A stretch of DNA of 64,000 nucleotides from Nostoc sp. UHCC 0702 (lineage in GTDB: Bacteria; Cyanobacteriota; Cyanobacteriia; Cyanobacteriales; Nostocaceae): positions 3,573,918-3,637,917 of the forward strand of contig CP071065.1 of NCBI GenBank assembly GCA_017164015.1, read 5' to 3'. Positions 23,414 through 36,000 of the stretch are shown one piece after another. The notes below the pieces were generated by a model, which was not told where the DNA came from, did not search any database, and saw nothing but the letters and a program-made list of their open reading frames with translations. The position numbers and the translations under genes are program-made. Position 1 is the stretch's first letter. Each line of letters opens with the position of its first letter.

Positions 23414-26400
23414 TCAACTCCCCAACTTGCCCAATGTAGGGACTAATATTCCTTCCTGCTGTTTTTCAGTTTCTGCTGACTTGAATGAACGTTTGGGTAA
23501 GAATCCTCCAGAGCGCAACTCTTCTACACTATCTTTTACCGCCTGAATGAGATAATCAATATCTTGGTCTGTATGTGCTGTGGACAGAAAACAGTTACGT
23601 CCTTCCCAAATATAAACACCTTTTACTAGTAGGTGATAGAACAATAAATCTAAATTTCCTGAGAAGGTAAAGCGAAACAGCGAACCAAAATAGGTGATCT
23701 GGATGGGTACGTTTTCTTCATCAAAATAAGCGTTAAGTATGGCAGCGAACTCTGATGTACGCTGATTTAACTGCTGCTGTAGGCTAGGGCCTTGCTCCTT
23801 GAGATACTGAAGTACTGAACGTGCAGCAGCCATGCCTACATGGTTTTTGTTGAAGGTTCCAGCAAAGAATGTTTTTTCAGCTTGAGGATAGGAACCATCT
23901 CCATAGTTCCATAAACCACCGTCGATTCCATTCATGTAGGCCGCTTTACCAGCTACGATCCCTATGGGCATTCCACCACCAACAATTTTGCCATAAGTGG
24001 TTATGTCTGCCTGAATACCAAACCAAGCCTGTGCCCCACCGGGATGGATGCGGAAGCCTGTAAGAACTTCATCAAAAATCAATGCACATCCCGCTGCTTC
24101 TGTCAAGTGTCTTAATTCAAGTAAAAACTCTTGAGGTTGTAAATGCGGATGACGACTCTGTACAGGCTCAACCAATACGGCAGCTAATTCATGAGCGTAA
24201 GCTTGCAAAATCTTCAGAGATTCGGGATTTCCATAATCGAGTACCAAAATATCTTCAACTATGCGCTGAGATACTCCAGAAGTCATCGGCACACCAGTCA
24301 TCTGCCCATTTAGCGCTCTGGCTAAAACTCCATCAAAATGACCATGATAAGAACCAGCAAATAGAGCTATCTTAGTACGACCTGTGGCAGTGCGTGCTAG
24401 ACGCAGCGCTGTCATCACTGCTTCTGTGCCTGAATTACAGAAGGTGGCGCGCTCCATGCTAGTAAGTTCACAAATTAACTGGGCGACCTCTCCCGCTAGA
24501 TTTGACTGTGGGCCGATTTGTAAACCCAACTCCATCTGCTCTTGTACAGCTTTAGTAATGAAAGATGGAGCATGACCAAACAGAAGCACCCCAAATCCCA
24601 TTGTGATGTCTACATACTCGTTGCCATCTACATCCCAAAATTTAGAGCCTTGCGCTCGTTCGCCAATGATGGGGTAAACCATTTCCTTAGTAGAAAGGCG
24701 AAAACCTGCAACAGCTCTGCTGTCTGCTATCACTGGACGATAGGTTTGCGATCGCTCCTTCGATTTTTGAGTACGCTGGTTATAAAGAGCAATCAGTGCT
24801 TCTAGATGATGTTGTTGTTCTGGGCTTAGCCCTTCCATTAAACTAGGAGAATATAAAGATGGTTGTTGAGGAGTTTGCTGAGATTTAATATTAACTTGAG
24901 AATTTAAAAATGATGTAGTAACGTCTTTTTGTTGATTCTTTTCTGCAATAGGAACAACAGGCGTTTTTATTTGACCATTAGTTTGAGATTTGCCATTTTG
25001 AGACGACAAGAAATTTGTTGTAGACAAACCGTTCTTTTCCAAAAATTCCAACTGCTGAGACACCAGTTGTGACATGCTCTGAGATACAACTTCTAGCTGC
25101 TGCCTCATAATTCGTTCCAAGGCAGTTTCTGATGTTGTTTCTCCTGCTTCTGCGCCCTGTCTACTAGAAATTGGTGGCTTAGCAAATGTAGCAGGTATAG
25201 TTGGTTGAGTTTGTTGTTGCGTTTTTATTTCCAGATCAGACTCAACTTCTGGCAAATCCGTAATACTCCATTCTGGAGATAGATTTTGATGAATGTAGGT
25301 TGCTACTGCATCAATATTTGGTAAATCTTCAAATAACTGACGAATAGTAATTTGGAATCCATAAATATTTTCCATAGCTCGTATGGCATCCATCAAAGCT
25401 ATTGAATCAGCCCCCATTTCTAGGAAAGAAGTATAAAGCCCCACTTCCTCTGGCTGGGCTTTCAGCAATTTCGCTATTAGGGAGCGCAATTGCAAAAGGA
25501 TTTTTTCCCGTTGCTTGGTTGTAGAAGGGGTAGTCACTGGAGAATTGTTTTCCTTTTGACTCGATTTATGATTTTGAGACTTATCTTCTTTGTCACTCAA
25601 TTGATTGCCATTCATAGAGAAGTTATCAAACCAATAACGTTTTCGCTGGAAAGGGTAAGTCGGCAGTGACAAAACATTTCGTGAGTAGCCCTCATCAAAT
25701 CCCATCCAGTTGATATCTGCTCTTTGTACATAAAGGCTTGATAAGGCCAAAAGCAATGAATGCCAATCATCCTTCTCTTTGGTTAAAGAAGATAACCAAG
25801 TTGCCGAACCTGACTGCTGACAATGTTTACCTAAACTTGAAAGAATGGGCTTTGGCCCGATTTCTAAAAATAGCTCATAGCCTTGCTCAAACAGAGTATT
25901 GATCCCCGTCATGAATTTTACTGATTCTCGAGTTTGGCGAACCCAATAGCCAGCATCAAGCATCTCTCCAGGTAGCACAACTTGACCAGTCAAATTGGAA
26001 ATTAAGGGAATTTGCAAAGCTTGAAACTCAATTTGGCTTGCCTGTTGTGCAAATGCATCTAAAATTTGCTCCATTTGGGGAGAGTGGAAGGCATGAGAAA
26101 CCTTTAATCGTCTGGTTTCCACTCCTTGTGTTGTGAGATGAGCTACGACTGCTTTTATTGCTTGACCTACACCAGAAATGACAATATTCCTCGGACTATT
26201 AATAGCAGCGATCGCGACTTCTTGCAAGTAGGGTTGAATGACTGCTTGCACTGTTGCTTCATCGGTAAACGCAGCTACCATCTCACCATCTTGGGGAAGT
26301 GCTTGCATGAGACTTGCTCGTTTGGCTATCAGCTTGAGTCCTTGTTCAAAGGTAAAAGCCCCTGCAACACAAGCAGCCACATATTCGCCCACACTATGAC

Positions 26401-27001
26401 CCATGACTACAGAAGGTTGTATATCCCAAGACTGCCATAACTTTGTTAAAGCATATTCCAGAGCAAATAAAGCCGGTTGGGTGTAGACGGTTTCATTGAG
26501 AAGCGAACTTTCTTCACTTGATGGGTACAAGACTTCGAGCAGGGGTTTTTCTAAATGGGGAAGTAAAATTTCATTTGCCTGGTCGAGGGTTTTGCGGAAG
26601 ATAGGTGCTTGTTCATAGAGTTGGCGGCCCATACCTATATACTGCGAACCTTGACCAGTGAATAAAAACGCCAGTCGAGGAGGCTGATTTTTACGTAATT
26701 GACCACTTACCAGTGTTGCAGCCTTGTTTCCAGTTCTAAATTCATTCAGCACCTCTTGCAACTGTAGAGTAGATTCAGTAATGATAGCTAGCCTGTGTTC
26801 AAAATGCGATCGCCTGGTGTTAGCAGAAAAACAAATATCAGCTAACGATTCTGTCGGCTCATCAGCTAAAAATGTTTGGTAACGACCCGCCAAATCTAAC
26901 AGAGCCTGCTCACTTTTTGCTGATAAGGTCAGTACATGCAGTGAGCGTTCAATTTCTTGTTGTGTTTGCTCGATGTCTTTTGCTTTTTGACTTGGCTGCA
27001 T
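23414..27001 (-). CDS. PKS protein AT - ACP - class III aminotransferase, no KS (beta-amino fatty acid formation)
   Basis: A 1195-residue protein. Residues 20-105 are the KS-AT linker. Residues 108-400 are an acyltransferase with FTGQGSQ, nucleophile Ser203 in GHSVGEY and HAFH at 303-306, the malonyl-CoA signature. Residues 497-573 are a carrier domain with Ser533 (MGADSIAL). A Gln/Ser-rich linker follows. Residues about 770-1170 are a class III PLP aminotransferase of the McyE/MycA type (DEVLTGFR; PLP Lys1005 in TYGKIVGGG). Such AMTs convert a beta-keto-acyl-ACP into a beta-amino acid. A KS would normally precede the AT; here the protein begins at the linker, so the KS must be supplied by another protein. 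AGGAG lies 8 bases before the ATG. The start is 46 bases after the NRPS stop. Confidence 0.92.
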   Translation of the reverse strand: MQPSQKAKDIEQTQQEIERSLHVLTLSAKSEQALLDLAGRYQTFLADEPTESLADICFSANTRRSHFEHRLAIITESTLQLQEVLNEFRTGNKAATLVSGQLRKNQPPRLAFLFTGQGSQYIGMGRQLYEQAPIFRKTLDQANEILLPHLEKPLLEVLYPSSEESSLLNETVYTQPALFALEYALTKLWQSWDIQPSVVMGHSVGEYVAACVAGAFTFEQGLKLIAKRASLMQALPQDGEMVAAFTDEATVQAVIQPYLQEVAIAAINSPRNIVISGVGQAIKAVVAHLTTQGVETRRLKVSHAFHSPQMEQILDAFAQQASQIEFQALQIPLISNLTGQVVLPGEMLDAGYWVRQTRESVKFMTGINTLFEQGYELFLEIGPKPILSSLGKHCQQSGSATWLSSLTKEKDDWHSLLLALSSLYVQRADINWMGFDEGYSRNVLSLPTYPFQRKRYWFDNFSMNGNQLSDKEDKSQNHKSSQKENNSPVTTPSTTKQREKILLQLRSLIAKLLKAQPEEVGLYTSFLEMGADSIALMDAIRAMENIYGFQITIRQLFEDLPNIDAVATYIHQNLSPEWSITDLPEVESDLEIKTQQQTQPTIPATFAKPPISSRQGAEAGETTSETALERIMRQQLEVVSQSMSQLVSQQLEFLEKNGLSTTNFLSSQNGKSQTNGQIKTPVVPIAEKNQQKDVTTSFLNSQVNIKSQQTPQQPSLYSPSLMEGLSPEQQHHLEALIALYNQRTQKSKERSQTYRPVIADSRAVAGFRLSTKEMVYPIIGERAQGSKFWDVDGNEYVDITMGFGVLLFGHAPSFITKAVQEQMELGLQIGPQSNLAGEVAQLICELTSMERATFCNSGTEAVMTALRLARTATGRTKIALFAGSYHGHFDGVLARALNGQMTGVPMTSGVSQRIVEDILVLDYGNPESLKILQAYAHELAAVLVEPVQSRHPHLQPQEFLLELRHLTEAAGCALIFDEVLTGFRIHPGGAQAWFGIQADITTYGKIVGGGMPIGIVAGKAAYMNGIDGGLWNYGDGSYPQAEKTFFAGTFNKNHVGMAAARSVLQYLKEQGPSLQQQLNQRTSEFAAILNAYFDEENVPIQITYFGSLFRFTFSGNLDLLFYHLLVKGVYIWEGRNCFLSTAHTDQDIDYLIQAVKDSVEELRSGGFLPKRSFKSAETEKQQEGILVPTLGKLGS

Positions 27002-27047
27002 TGGAAATACTCCTACTGTTTGTGTGAATGAGGTGCTTGTGCCAAAG

Positions 27048-30000
27048 CTAATCTATGACATTCAATCTTGTACGCTGCTTAATGCAAGCGTTCAACCGTT
27101 CAGCTAAAACCTGAACGTGGGGTTGAGTCATCATACTCACATGGTTGCCTGGGACAAACTGGATAACCACTGGTTCGCTAGAATACTCGCTCCACCCCCA
27201 AGTCACATCCTCTAAAAGCTCAGGCGGCAAGGCAGCCTCCTCTTCTGAACTAGAATCGCTGGCACGAAACAGAGTAATGGGAACGGGATTGACCTGTTGT
27301 GGTAGATACACAGTAGTATTATTAGCCTTGAAAGCTTGCAAAAACTGCTGCAAAAATGTGGTGTCAGCATTGGCAGGCACAACCTCAAGCATGTGGAGGT
27401 AATCTAGGACATATTTCAGTTGCTCCTCAAAAGCTAAAGAACGCAAGGGTTCACCATCCATCTCTAAATCCTTGCCAAAGGCAACTTGCAGACTTTTGGC
27501 AATGCTAATCAGCCATGTAGCATCATCCGTTTGTTGTTGTTCACCGTAAACCATCGGTGCTGTAGTATCAAAAATTGCAACTAGAGCCACCTCCTGTCCC
27601 TGACGCAGTAACTGCTGTGCCATTTCAAAGGCAACTTTACCGCCAAAAGAATGTCCCCCCAAAAAATAGGGGCCAATCGGCTGTACAGCTTGCATTGCTC
27701 GGATGTAGTCTGTTGCTATATCTTCAACTTTGTTGCTGCTGGCTAATTCTCCATCTCGACCCTGAGCTTGGAAACTGTAGAACGGCTGATCTTGACCCAA
27801 AGAACTGGCTAAATTATACAAATAGAACGGAAAGCCGCCAGCGCCGGGAATAGAGAAGAAAGGCGGGTTTGAGCCATTTGGCTGAATTGCGACTAAGGGA
27901 GACGAAGCAGCAGCTAAAGTATCTTTTTGTATTACAGTTGCCAAGTCTTCAATTGTTGGATGTTGGAAGAGCATGGCTAAGGGGATATCTTTACCAAACT
28001 GCTGTTTAATCTGAGCCATTAAGTAGGGAGCCAAGAGGGAATGACCGCCGAGGTCAAAAAAGTTATCTTTTACGCCTACATTGTCAACCTTGAGAATTTG
28101 TGACCAGATTTGCACTAGTTGCAGTTCTACAGTGTTGCGAGGAGAAACAAAAGTGTCGGAACCACTGGGATTAGAAGGTGCTTTGAGAGCGCGGCGGTCT
28201 ACTTTACCGTTGGGAGTAAGCGGTAAGGACTCTAAGATGACTATTGCACTTGGTATCATGTATTCTGGTAGCTTTTGTTTCATGAAGCTACGCAGTTCAC
28301 TAATTGTGGGTGTACTTCGACTTACCTCGACTTCGCTCGGTACAAGTCGCTCAGTACCAGTCTGCTGTGCCTGCGGTACGATATAGGCGACTAGGCGCTG
28401 ATCTCCAGGAGTATCTTCGCGGGCGATAACCACAGATGCTTGCACATGTTCATGTTGGCTCAGTACTGCTTCGATTTCACCCAATTCAATGCGGAAGCCC
28501 CGAATTTTCACCTGATTGTCGATACGTCCCAGATATTCGATATTACCATCTGGTAAATAACGTGCTAAATCCCCAGTTTTGTAAAGCCGGGGACTGGGGA
28601 CTCGGTACTGGGAATTAGGAAGAATTTTTGCTCCTCTGCTCCCCTGCTCCTCTGCCCCCCTGCTTCCACCAAAGGGGTTGGAGATGAATTTCTCAAGTGT
28701 TAAGTCTGGGCGGTTGAGGTAGCCTTTTGCCAATCCTGCACCACCAATGTGCAATTCTCCTGGTACACCCACAGGTACTGGTTGTAAGTTTTGGTCTAGT
28801 ATATAGAACTGAGTGTTAGCGATCGCACGACCGATGGAAATCAAACTGCTGTTAGATTGCACTTGATACACTGATGACCAAATAGTCGCCTCTGTCGGCC
28901 CATAAAGGTTCCACAAAGAAGCGCTCCTACTAAACAATTGATTGGCTAGCTCTCCAGGTAAAGCTTCACCCCCGCAAAGTACTTTGAGATGACTAAGTTG
29001 ACAGTTGGCTTCTAAAAGTAATCTCCAGGTAGCAGGAGTGGCTTGCATGATTGTTGCCTTAGACTTAACCAGTAGGTCTGATAACTGTCTGCCATCAAAG
29101 GTTACTTCACGACGGGCTATCACCAAAGATGCACCTACAGTTAAGGGCAGATAAATTTCTAAGGCTGCAATATCAAAGGCAATAGTAGTGATCCCAAGGA
29201 GTATATCTTGTTTTGTAATTCCTGGTTGCTGCTGCATGGCAGATAGGAAATTGCTCACAGCATTATGTGGAATTTGCACACCTTTGGGCCGACCAGTTGA
29301 ACCGCTGGTGTAAATCACATAAGCCAGGTTACTAGCTTGTACACCAGTGATGGGATTTTTCTGATTCGACTCAGAAATCAACTGCCAGTCAGTATCTAAG
29401 CAAACAACCTGTGCATTATGTTCAGGTAATTGCTCAACTAGATGCTGTTGGGTCAGCAGCACTCTGACAGTAGCATCACTGACCATATAGCGTAAACGCT
29501 CTTGGGGATGATCAGGGTCAAGCGGCACATAAGCGCCACCCGCCTTGAGAATCCCCAGCAGTCCCACCACCATTTCCAAGGAACGTTCTACGCAAATCCC
29601 CACCAATACATCGGCTCCCACACCACTAGACCGCAAATAATGGGCCAATTGGTTAGCACGAGAATTCAACTCACTATAAGTCAGTTGTTGGTCTTCAAAA
29701 ACAACTGCTACTGCATCTGGGGTACGCTCTACCTGCTCCTCAAATAACTGATGGATACACTTATCTTGGGGATACTCTACTCGCGTATCATTCCACTCAA
29801 CCAATAACTGCTGTTGCTCAGATGCTTTCAACAACGGCAATTGGGAAATTTTTTCTTGGGGATTGGCCACAATTGCCTCTAGCAGCGTCACAAAATGGCC
29901 CGTCATCCGCTCAATGGTGCTGCTATCAAACAAGTCACTGTTATACTCCCAGCCTCCCACTAGCCCTGTGGCTGTATTCTCCATTGTCAAGCTAAGATCA

Positions 30001-33000
30001 AACCTTGCTGTGGTGGTTTCCATTGGCAATGAACTTGCCTCTAACCCAGTCAACTCTACATTAGACATGGGCGCATTCTGGAGGACAAACATCACCTGGA
30101 ATAATGGTGTATGACTGAGATCTCGTTCTGGCTGCAATGCTTCCACCAGCATTTCAAACGGTAAATCTTGATGAGCATAAGCCGACAAGGCCATCGACCG
30201 AATCCGCAACAGTAATTCGTCAAAGCTGGGATTTCCTGAGAGATCTGTACGCAAAACTAATGTATTGACAAAAAAGCCAATTAACCCTTCTAATTCAGTG
30301 CGATCGCGGTTGGCGATGGGAGACCCCACTAAAATGTCTGCTTGTCCCGTGTAGCGGTACAGCAATGTATTGAAACCTGCCAACAACGTCATGAAGAGAG
30401 TACAACCTTGCCCAGTACTGAGTTTTGTCAGTTTTTGAGTGAGTTCAACTGATAGTGCAAACTCAACAGATGCCCCTGCGAAGCTTTGCAATGCTGGTCT
30501 TGGTCGGTCTGTAGGTAATGCCAAGAATGTTGGTGCGTCTTGGAGTTGTTGTTGCCAGTAACTCAATTGGCTTTGTAGTACATCTTTTTGCAACCATTGT
30601 CTTTGCCAGATGGCAAAATCTGCGTACTGAATCGGCAGTGGTGCTAACGGTGAGGCTTGACCGATTGCATATGCATTGTATAATGCTGCCAGTTCCTGAA
30701 TGAACACACCCATTGACCAGCCATCACTGACAATATGGTGCATACACACGATTAACACGTGTTCTGTTTCTGACAGCACTAATAATGTTGCTCTGATTAA
30801 GGCTGCACTAGACAGATCAAATGGTTCAGTGGCTTGTTGTTGCCCTAAAAGCTTACAAGTTGTTTGTTGTTCGGTTAAGGATAAATGCTGCAAGTCAACA
30901 ACTGATACTGTCCAATTCGTTGCTGTGTGAATGACTTGTGAAGCTTTTCCATCAACTGCGATGAAATTGGTGCGTAATGCTTCGTGCCTTAGAATAATTT
31001 CAATTAAGCTTTGTTCTAAGGCTGCAACATTCAGATTTCCTACCAGGTGCAAAGCCATCGGCAAGTTGTATGAAGCACTATTCGGCTCCAACTGGTCTAA
31101 AAACCATAACCTTGTTTGAGCAAATGACAGTGGTAAGTCTGCATTCTCTGCCCGCCTTAAGATAGGCGGTGCAGACAGTTCTAAGTTTTGTTGCTGTAAC
31201 TGCTGTATCGATAGCGCCAAATCGGCTACTGTTGGTGTGGCAAATAGGCTACGCAACGGTAGTTCCACTTTGAAGCAGGTGCGGATGCGGGATACCACTT
31301 GCGTTGCTAGTAGCGAGTGTCCCCCTAGTTCAAAGAAGTTATTAGAAATGCCTACACGCTCTACAGAAAGCACTTGTGTCCAAATTTGCGTCAGTATTTC
31401 TTCAATTGGAGTGCGTGGGGCTACATATTTGTCTAAGTTACTGTAAAGTAAATCCGGTGTCGGCAAAGCACGGCGATCTACTTTGCCGCTAGGAGTCAGT
31501 GGCAAGGACTCCAACATCACAAAAGCATTTGGCACCATGTACTCTGGCAGCTTTGCTTTCAGGAAGCTACGCAGAACGCTTGTTGTGGGTGTAGAGTCTT
31601 TCTGTGCTACCACGTAAGCTACTAGGCGTTTATCACCAGGGATATCTTCGCGGACAATCACACAACATCCCTGTACATCTTGATACTGGCTCAGTACTGC
31701 TTCAACTTCTCCCAATTCAATGCGGAAGCCCCGCACTTTAACCTGATTATCAATGCGTCCCAAGAATTCAATGTTGCCATCCGGTAAATAGCGGGTTAAA
31801 TCCCCTGTTTTATACAAGCGAGAATCAGGGTCAGTGCTAAAGGGATTTTGGATAAATCTTTCACGTGTTAACTGTGGACGGTTGAGGTAGCCCCGCGCCA
31901 AAGCTACACCACCAATGTACAATTCCCCTGGTACACCCACGGCTACAGGCTGTAAATATTTATCCAAGATGTACATCTGGGTGTTGGCAATGGGGCGACC
32001 AATGGGAGGCAGTAGCGGCCATGTTTCTACTGAATTACTCAGAGTAAAAGTGGTGACTACATGGCTTTCTGATGGCCCGTAATGATTGTGCAAAGTACAA
32101 TCATTAGTTAGTTTGCTCAACCAGTGAGAAATCGCCGGAGTAATTTGCAACTGTTCCCCAGCAGTAATGATTTCTCGCAGATGAGTTGTTTTTAAGCCAT
32201 TGGCAACAGCAACTTCAGCTAGTTGCTGTAAGCCAACAAAGGGAATAAACAATCTTTGTATTGCTTTATCTGACATCAAAGCTAATAAAGCCACTGCATC
32301 TCGGCGTAATTCCTCGCTTATCAAGACTAATGTACCGCCAGAATGCCAAGTAGAGAACATTTCATGAAATGAAGCATCAAAACTGAGCGGAGAAAATTGC
32401 AGAGTTTTTGCTCCACTAGCAACTTTGAGATTTTCTACTTGCCATTCGATTAAATTGCCAAGAGCAAGCTGACTCATGGCTACACCTTTCGGTTGACCTG
32501 TAGAACCACTTGTGTAAATTACATAACCCAAATTATTTGCTTGTACACCAGAGATGAGATTGTCTTGACTGAACTGAGAAATCAGTTGAGCGTCTGTATC
32601 CAACAACACTTGATGTGCTTGATGTTGGGGCAGTTTGTCCAGGAGTGAATGTTGGGTTAGCAATACTTGAATTTGAGCATCAGCAACCATGAAACTCAGG
32701 CGTTGGGTGGGATACTCTGGGTCAAGTGGTAGGTATGCACCACCTGCTTTGAGAATTCCTAACAGTCCCACAATCATTTCTATTGAGCGTTCAACACAAA
32801 TGCCTACCAACACATCAGCTTTCACTCCTAATGAGCGCAAGTAATGGGCTAATTGGTTGGCACGACAGTTTAATTGATGGTAGGTAAGTTGCTGGTTGCC
32901 AAACTCCACTGCCACAGCGTTGGGTGTACGCTGTACTTGTGACTCAAACAACTCATGCAGACATTTTTCATGGGGATATTCTACTCGCGTATCATTCCAC

Positions 33001-36000
33001 TCAACTAATAACTGCTGTTGCTCAGATTGCGTCAACAACGGCAATTGGTCAATACTTTGATGTGGATTAGCCACAATCGCCTCAAGTATTGTCCTAAAAT
33101 GCCCCAGCATCCGGCTAATCGTCTCATCCTCAAATCGACTAGTATCATAGCTGACCTTCACCCATAATTGCTCACCAGGGCCACTTAAAACCGTCAGGGG
33201 ATAATTTGTTTGTTCAATGCCCTGAAAATTAGAGAGTGTCAAACTGCCATCATCTTCGATATCAGCAGTATCCACCGGATAATTCTCAAACACGACAATG
33301 CTGTCAAACAGAGACGTACCCCTAGGCACATCACTAACAGCTTGAATCTCAACCAATGAGTAATAGGAAAATTGCTCAGATTCTACCTGTTGAAAAAGTA
33401 AATCCTTCAACAAACCAAGTAAATCAGTATTTTGTTCAATTTGCACCCGTACTGGCACAGTATTGATAAATAACCCCACCATCGACTCTACACCAATCAT
33501 TGATGGGGGACGACCAGACACCGTTGCACCAAAAACCACATCAGTTTCACCACTATAGCGAGACAACAGCAATGCCCAAGTCGCCTGCACCAGATTATTG
33601 GTCGTCAATTGATGCTGTCTAACAAAATCCACCACTAATGCTGTTGCAGATACAGTTAACTGAATCTGTTGAGTAGTATAGCTAGAATGCTGTTGCCTGC
33701 TTGACAATGGTTTATCCACAGTCAACGGAGTGGGTGCGCTAAAACCAATAAGTTTTTTTCGCCAAAATTCTTTGGCTAAATCGAGATTTTGTTGCTGTAA
33801 CCAAGCGATATAGTTGCGGTAGCTGATGGTTGGTTGTAACTGTAAACTTTCTCCATCAGAAATTGCAGTATAAAACTCAAACAAGTCTTTCAAAACCAAC
33901 GGTAGCGACCAACCATCAAGCAATATGTGATGATGACACCAAACAAACTCATAAGTATGATCATCCAATTGCAGCAGATGTAGGCGTATCAATGGCGCTT
34001 GCGACAATTGTAAACCCTGTTGTCGCTGTTGAGTTAGAAAAATCTCTAATTGCGCTTGCTGCTCAACACTAGATAACTCTCGCAAGTCTAAAGTCTCGAC
34101 ACTCACCGTCAGTTGTCGATACACCACTTGCACAGGCTGGCTCAAATACTCCCACTCCATAGCCGTGCGGAAGATGGAATGCCTTGCTACCACCTGCTGC
34201 CAAGCTTGTGAAAATGCGCTGACATTCAACTTTCCTGTGAAAGTCCAAGTTATCTGCTCAAAATATACCCCCGAATCTGGAGCATACAAACTTTCAAACA
34301 GCATCCCTTGTTGCATCGGCGACAAAGGATAAATATCCTCAATGTTTTGCCAAGACTTTTTACCCAATTCTTCAGGTAATGCCAGTCTTGCCAAGACTAA
34401 ATCGAGTTCTGTTTGGTTGAGTAGTATTAATGGGAAATCTGTTGGTGTATAACCAATGTTTTCCGGTTCTAAACAATGAGCAATTACAGAGCGCAAACAA
34501 GACACAAATTCTTGGGCAATATTCTCAATGGTTGTCTTTTGATGAATATTGCTGCTGTATGTCCAATTTATTTGTAGCTGTTCGTCATTGATGATGGCAT
34601 TAATGTCTAGCAGATTAGAGCGCTGACCTTCTAAACTTTGGAATTGTCCACTAGACTCATTAGCGGGCGATATCAAAGACGATGTGTTGAGAACTTGAGT
34701 AAATTGACCCAAATAATTGAAGCTAATTTCTGCAACTGGAATTGTCGCTAGTTGGGCTGTAATTTCTGCATCGCAACTGAGATAGCGCAATAACCCGTAG
34801 CCAATGCCTTTGTTGGGTATTGCACGTAATTGCTCCTTAACAGATTTTAGAACATTGCTAAGATTATCTGTGGTTGATAGTTTTAAAACTACTGGGAAAA
34901 TCGTTGTAAACCAACCAACAGTGCGTGATATATCTACACCATCAATAATGTCTTCCCGCCCATGACCTTCTAAGTTGAACAATATAGACTTAGAATTAGT
35001 CCATCTGCTCAAAACCAGGACTAAGGCAGTTAACAAGACATCGTTTATTTGAGTTTTATAAGCTTTGGGTACATCTTGTAATAGCCAATTAGTTTCAGTG
35101 GAGTTTAACTCCACTGAGACTGTACTGGTGGATGCAACTGTGTTTACTCCATCTGGATAATCTACTGGGATAGAAGAAACTCCTGACTTGGATGCACTTA
35201 ACCAATAAGCCAGTTCTGATTTTAAGGTATCTGAAGAAGTTGCATATTCTGTTAGTTGTTGCGCCCAATATTTGAAAGCAGTGGTTTTCGCTGGTAGTTG
35301 AATCGCTTTTCCACTAATTAGTTGCTCGTAACCTGTCCTTAGATCTTCTAACAATATCCGCCAAGACACACCATCTACTACTAAGTGGTGAATGATTATC
35401 AGTAATCGTGCTTTTTTGTGACTACCTAACCGGAATAATGCCACCTGCACTAGATTTGCTTCTAGGTTCAAACTCGCTTGTAAGTCATTGGCGGTACTTT
35501 CAATTGTCTTTTTTTGCTCACTCTCTGTGAGTGTGGATAAGTCAAAACAGGTGATTGCAATACGCTCACTGGGTGTGGCTACTTCAGCCTGCCAATGAGA
35601 TTCTGTTTGCGTAAACGAAGAGCGCAGAGCATCGTGATGAACAAGTAATGTACCCCATACTTGCTCTAATATCTCTAGCTTGATGTCCGATGGTATCGAC
35701 AACAGAAATGCTTGATTAAAGTGGTGTTTTTGTGGTAATTCTTGCTCAAAAAACCAATGTTGTATTGGTGTTAATGGTGATGTTCCTGTAACTAATCCTT
35801 GTTCTATTTCTAGTACTTTTGTTGTGCCTGCTACTAGTGCTAATTCTGCTATTGTTTGATTAGCAAATAGTTGTTTGAGCGTCAGTTCTATGCCGGCAAG
35901 TTTTGCTTTGGCGATGATTTGAATGCTGAGGATGGAATCTCCTCCGAGTTCAAAGAAGTTGTCATGTATGCCTACTGTTTTTACTCTCAGCACTTGCGCC

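Larger units (their letters stand above)
27048..31175 (-). other. NRPS module 10: C(LCL) - A(Gly) - PCP - TE
   Basis: LCL C domain (HHIVSDG near 30735). The A domain (about 28190-29770) has code D-I-L-Q-L-G-L-I-W, the standard Gly code. It carries two in-frame repeat insertions (28314-28361 and 28586-28670). PCP serine near 28038. The TE domain (about 27900-27080) has IPGAGGFPFYLY, the active Ser in GHSFGGKVAFEMA (codon 27648-27650) and a C-terminal PGNHVSMM with the catalytic His. Confidence 0.92.

Noticed and set aside
23414..27001. A ketosynthase domain hidden at the N-terminus of the PKS protein
   Set aside because: The first 105 residues match only the KS-AT linker; no Cys-His-His KS motif is visible, and the region upstream in that direction is the NRPS stop.
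33830..34072. Short plus-strand open frames recurring in the NRPS (also near 41642 and 46265)
   Set aside because: They are antisense shadows that repeat because the C domains are near-identical copies.
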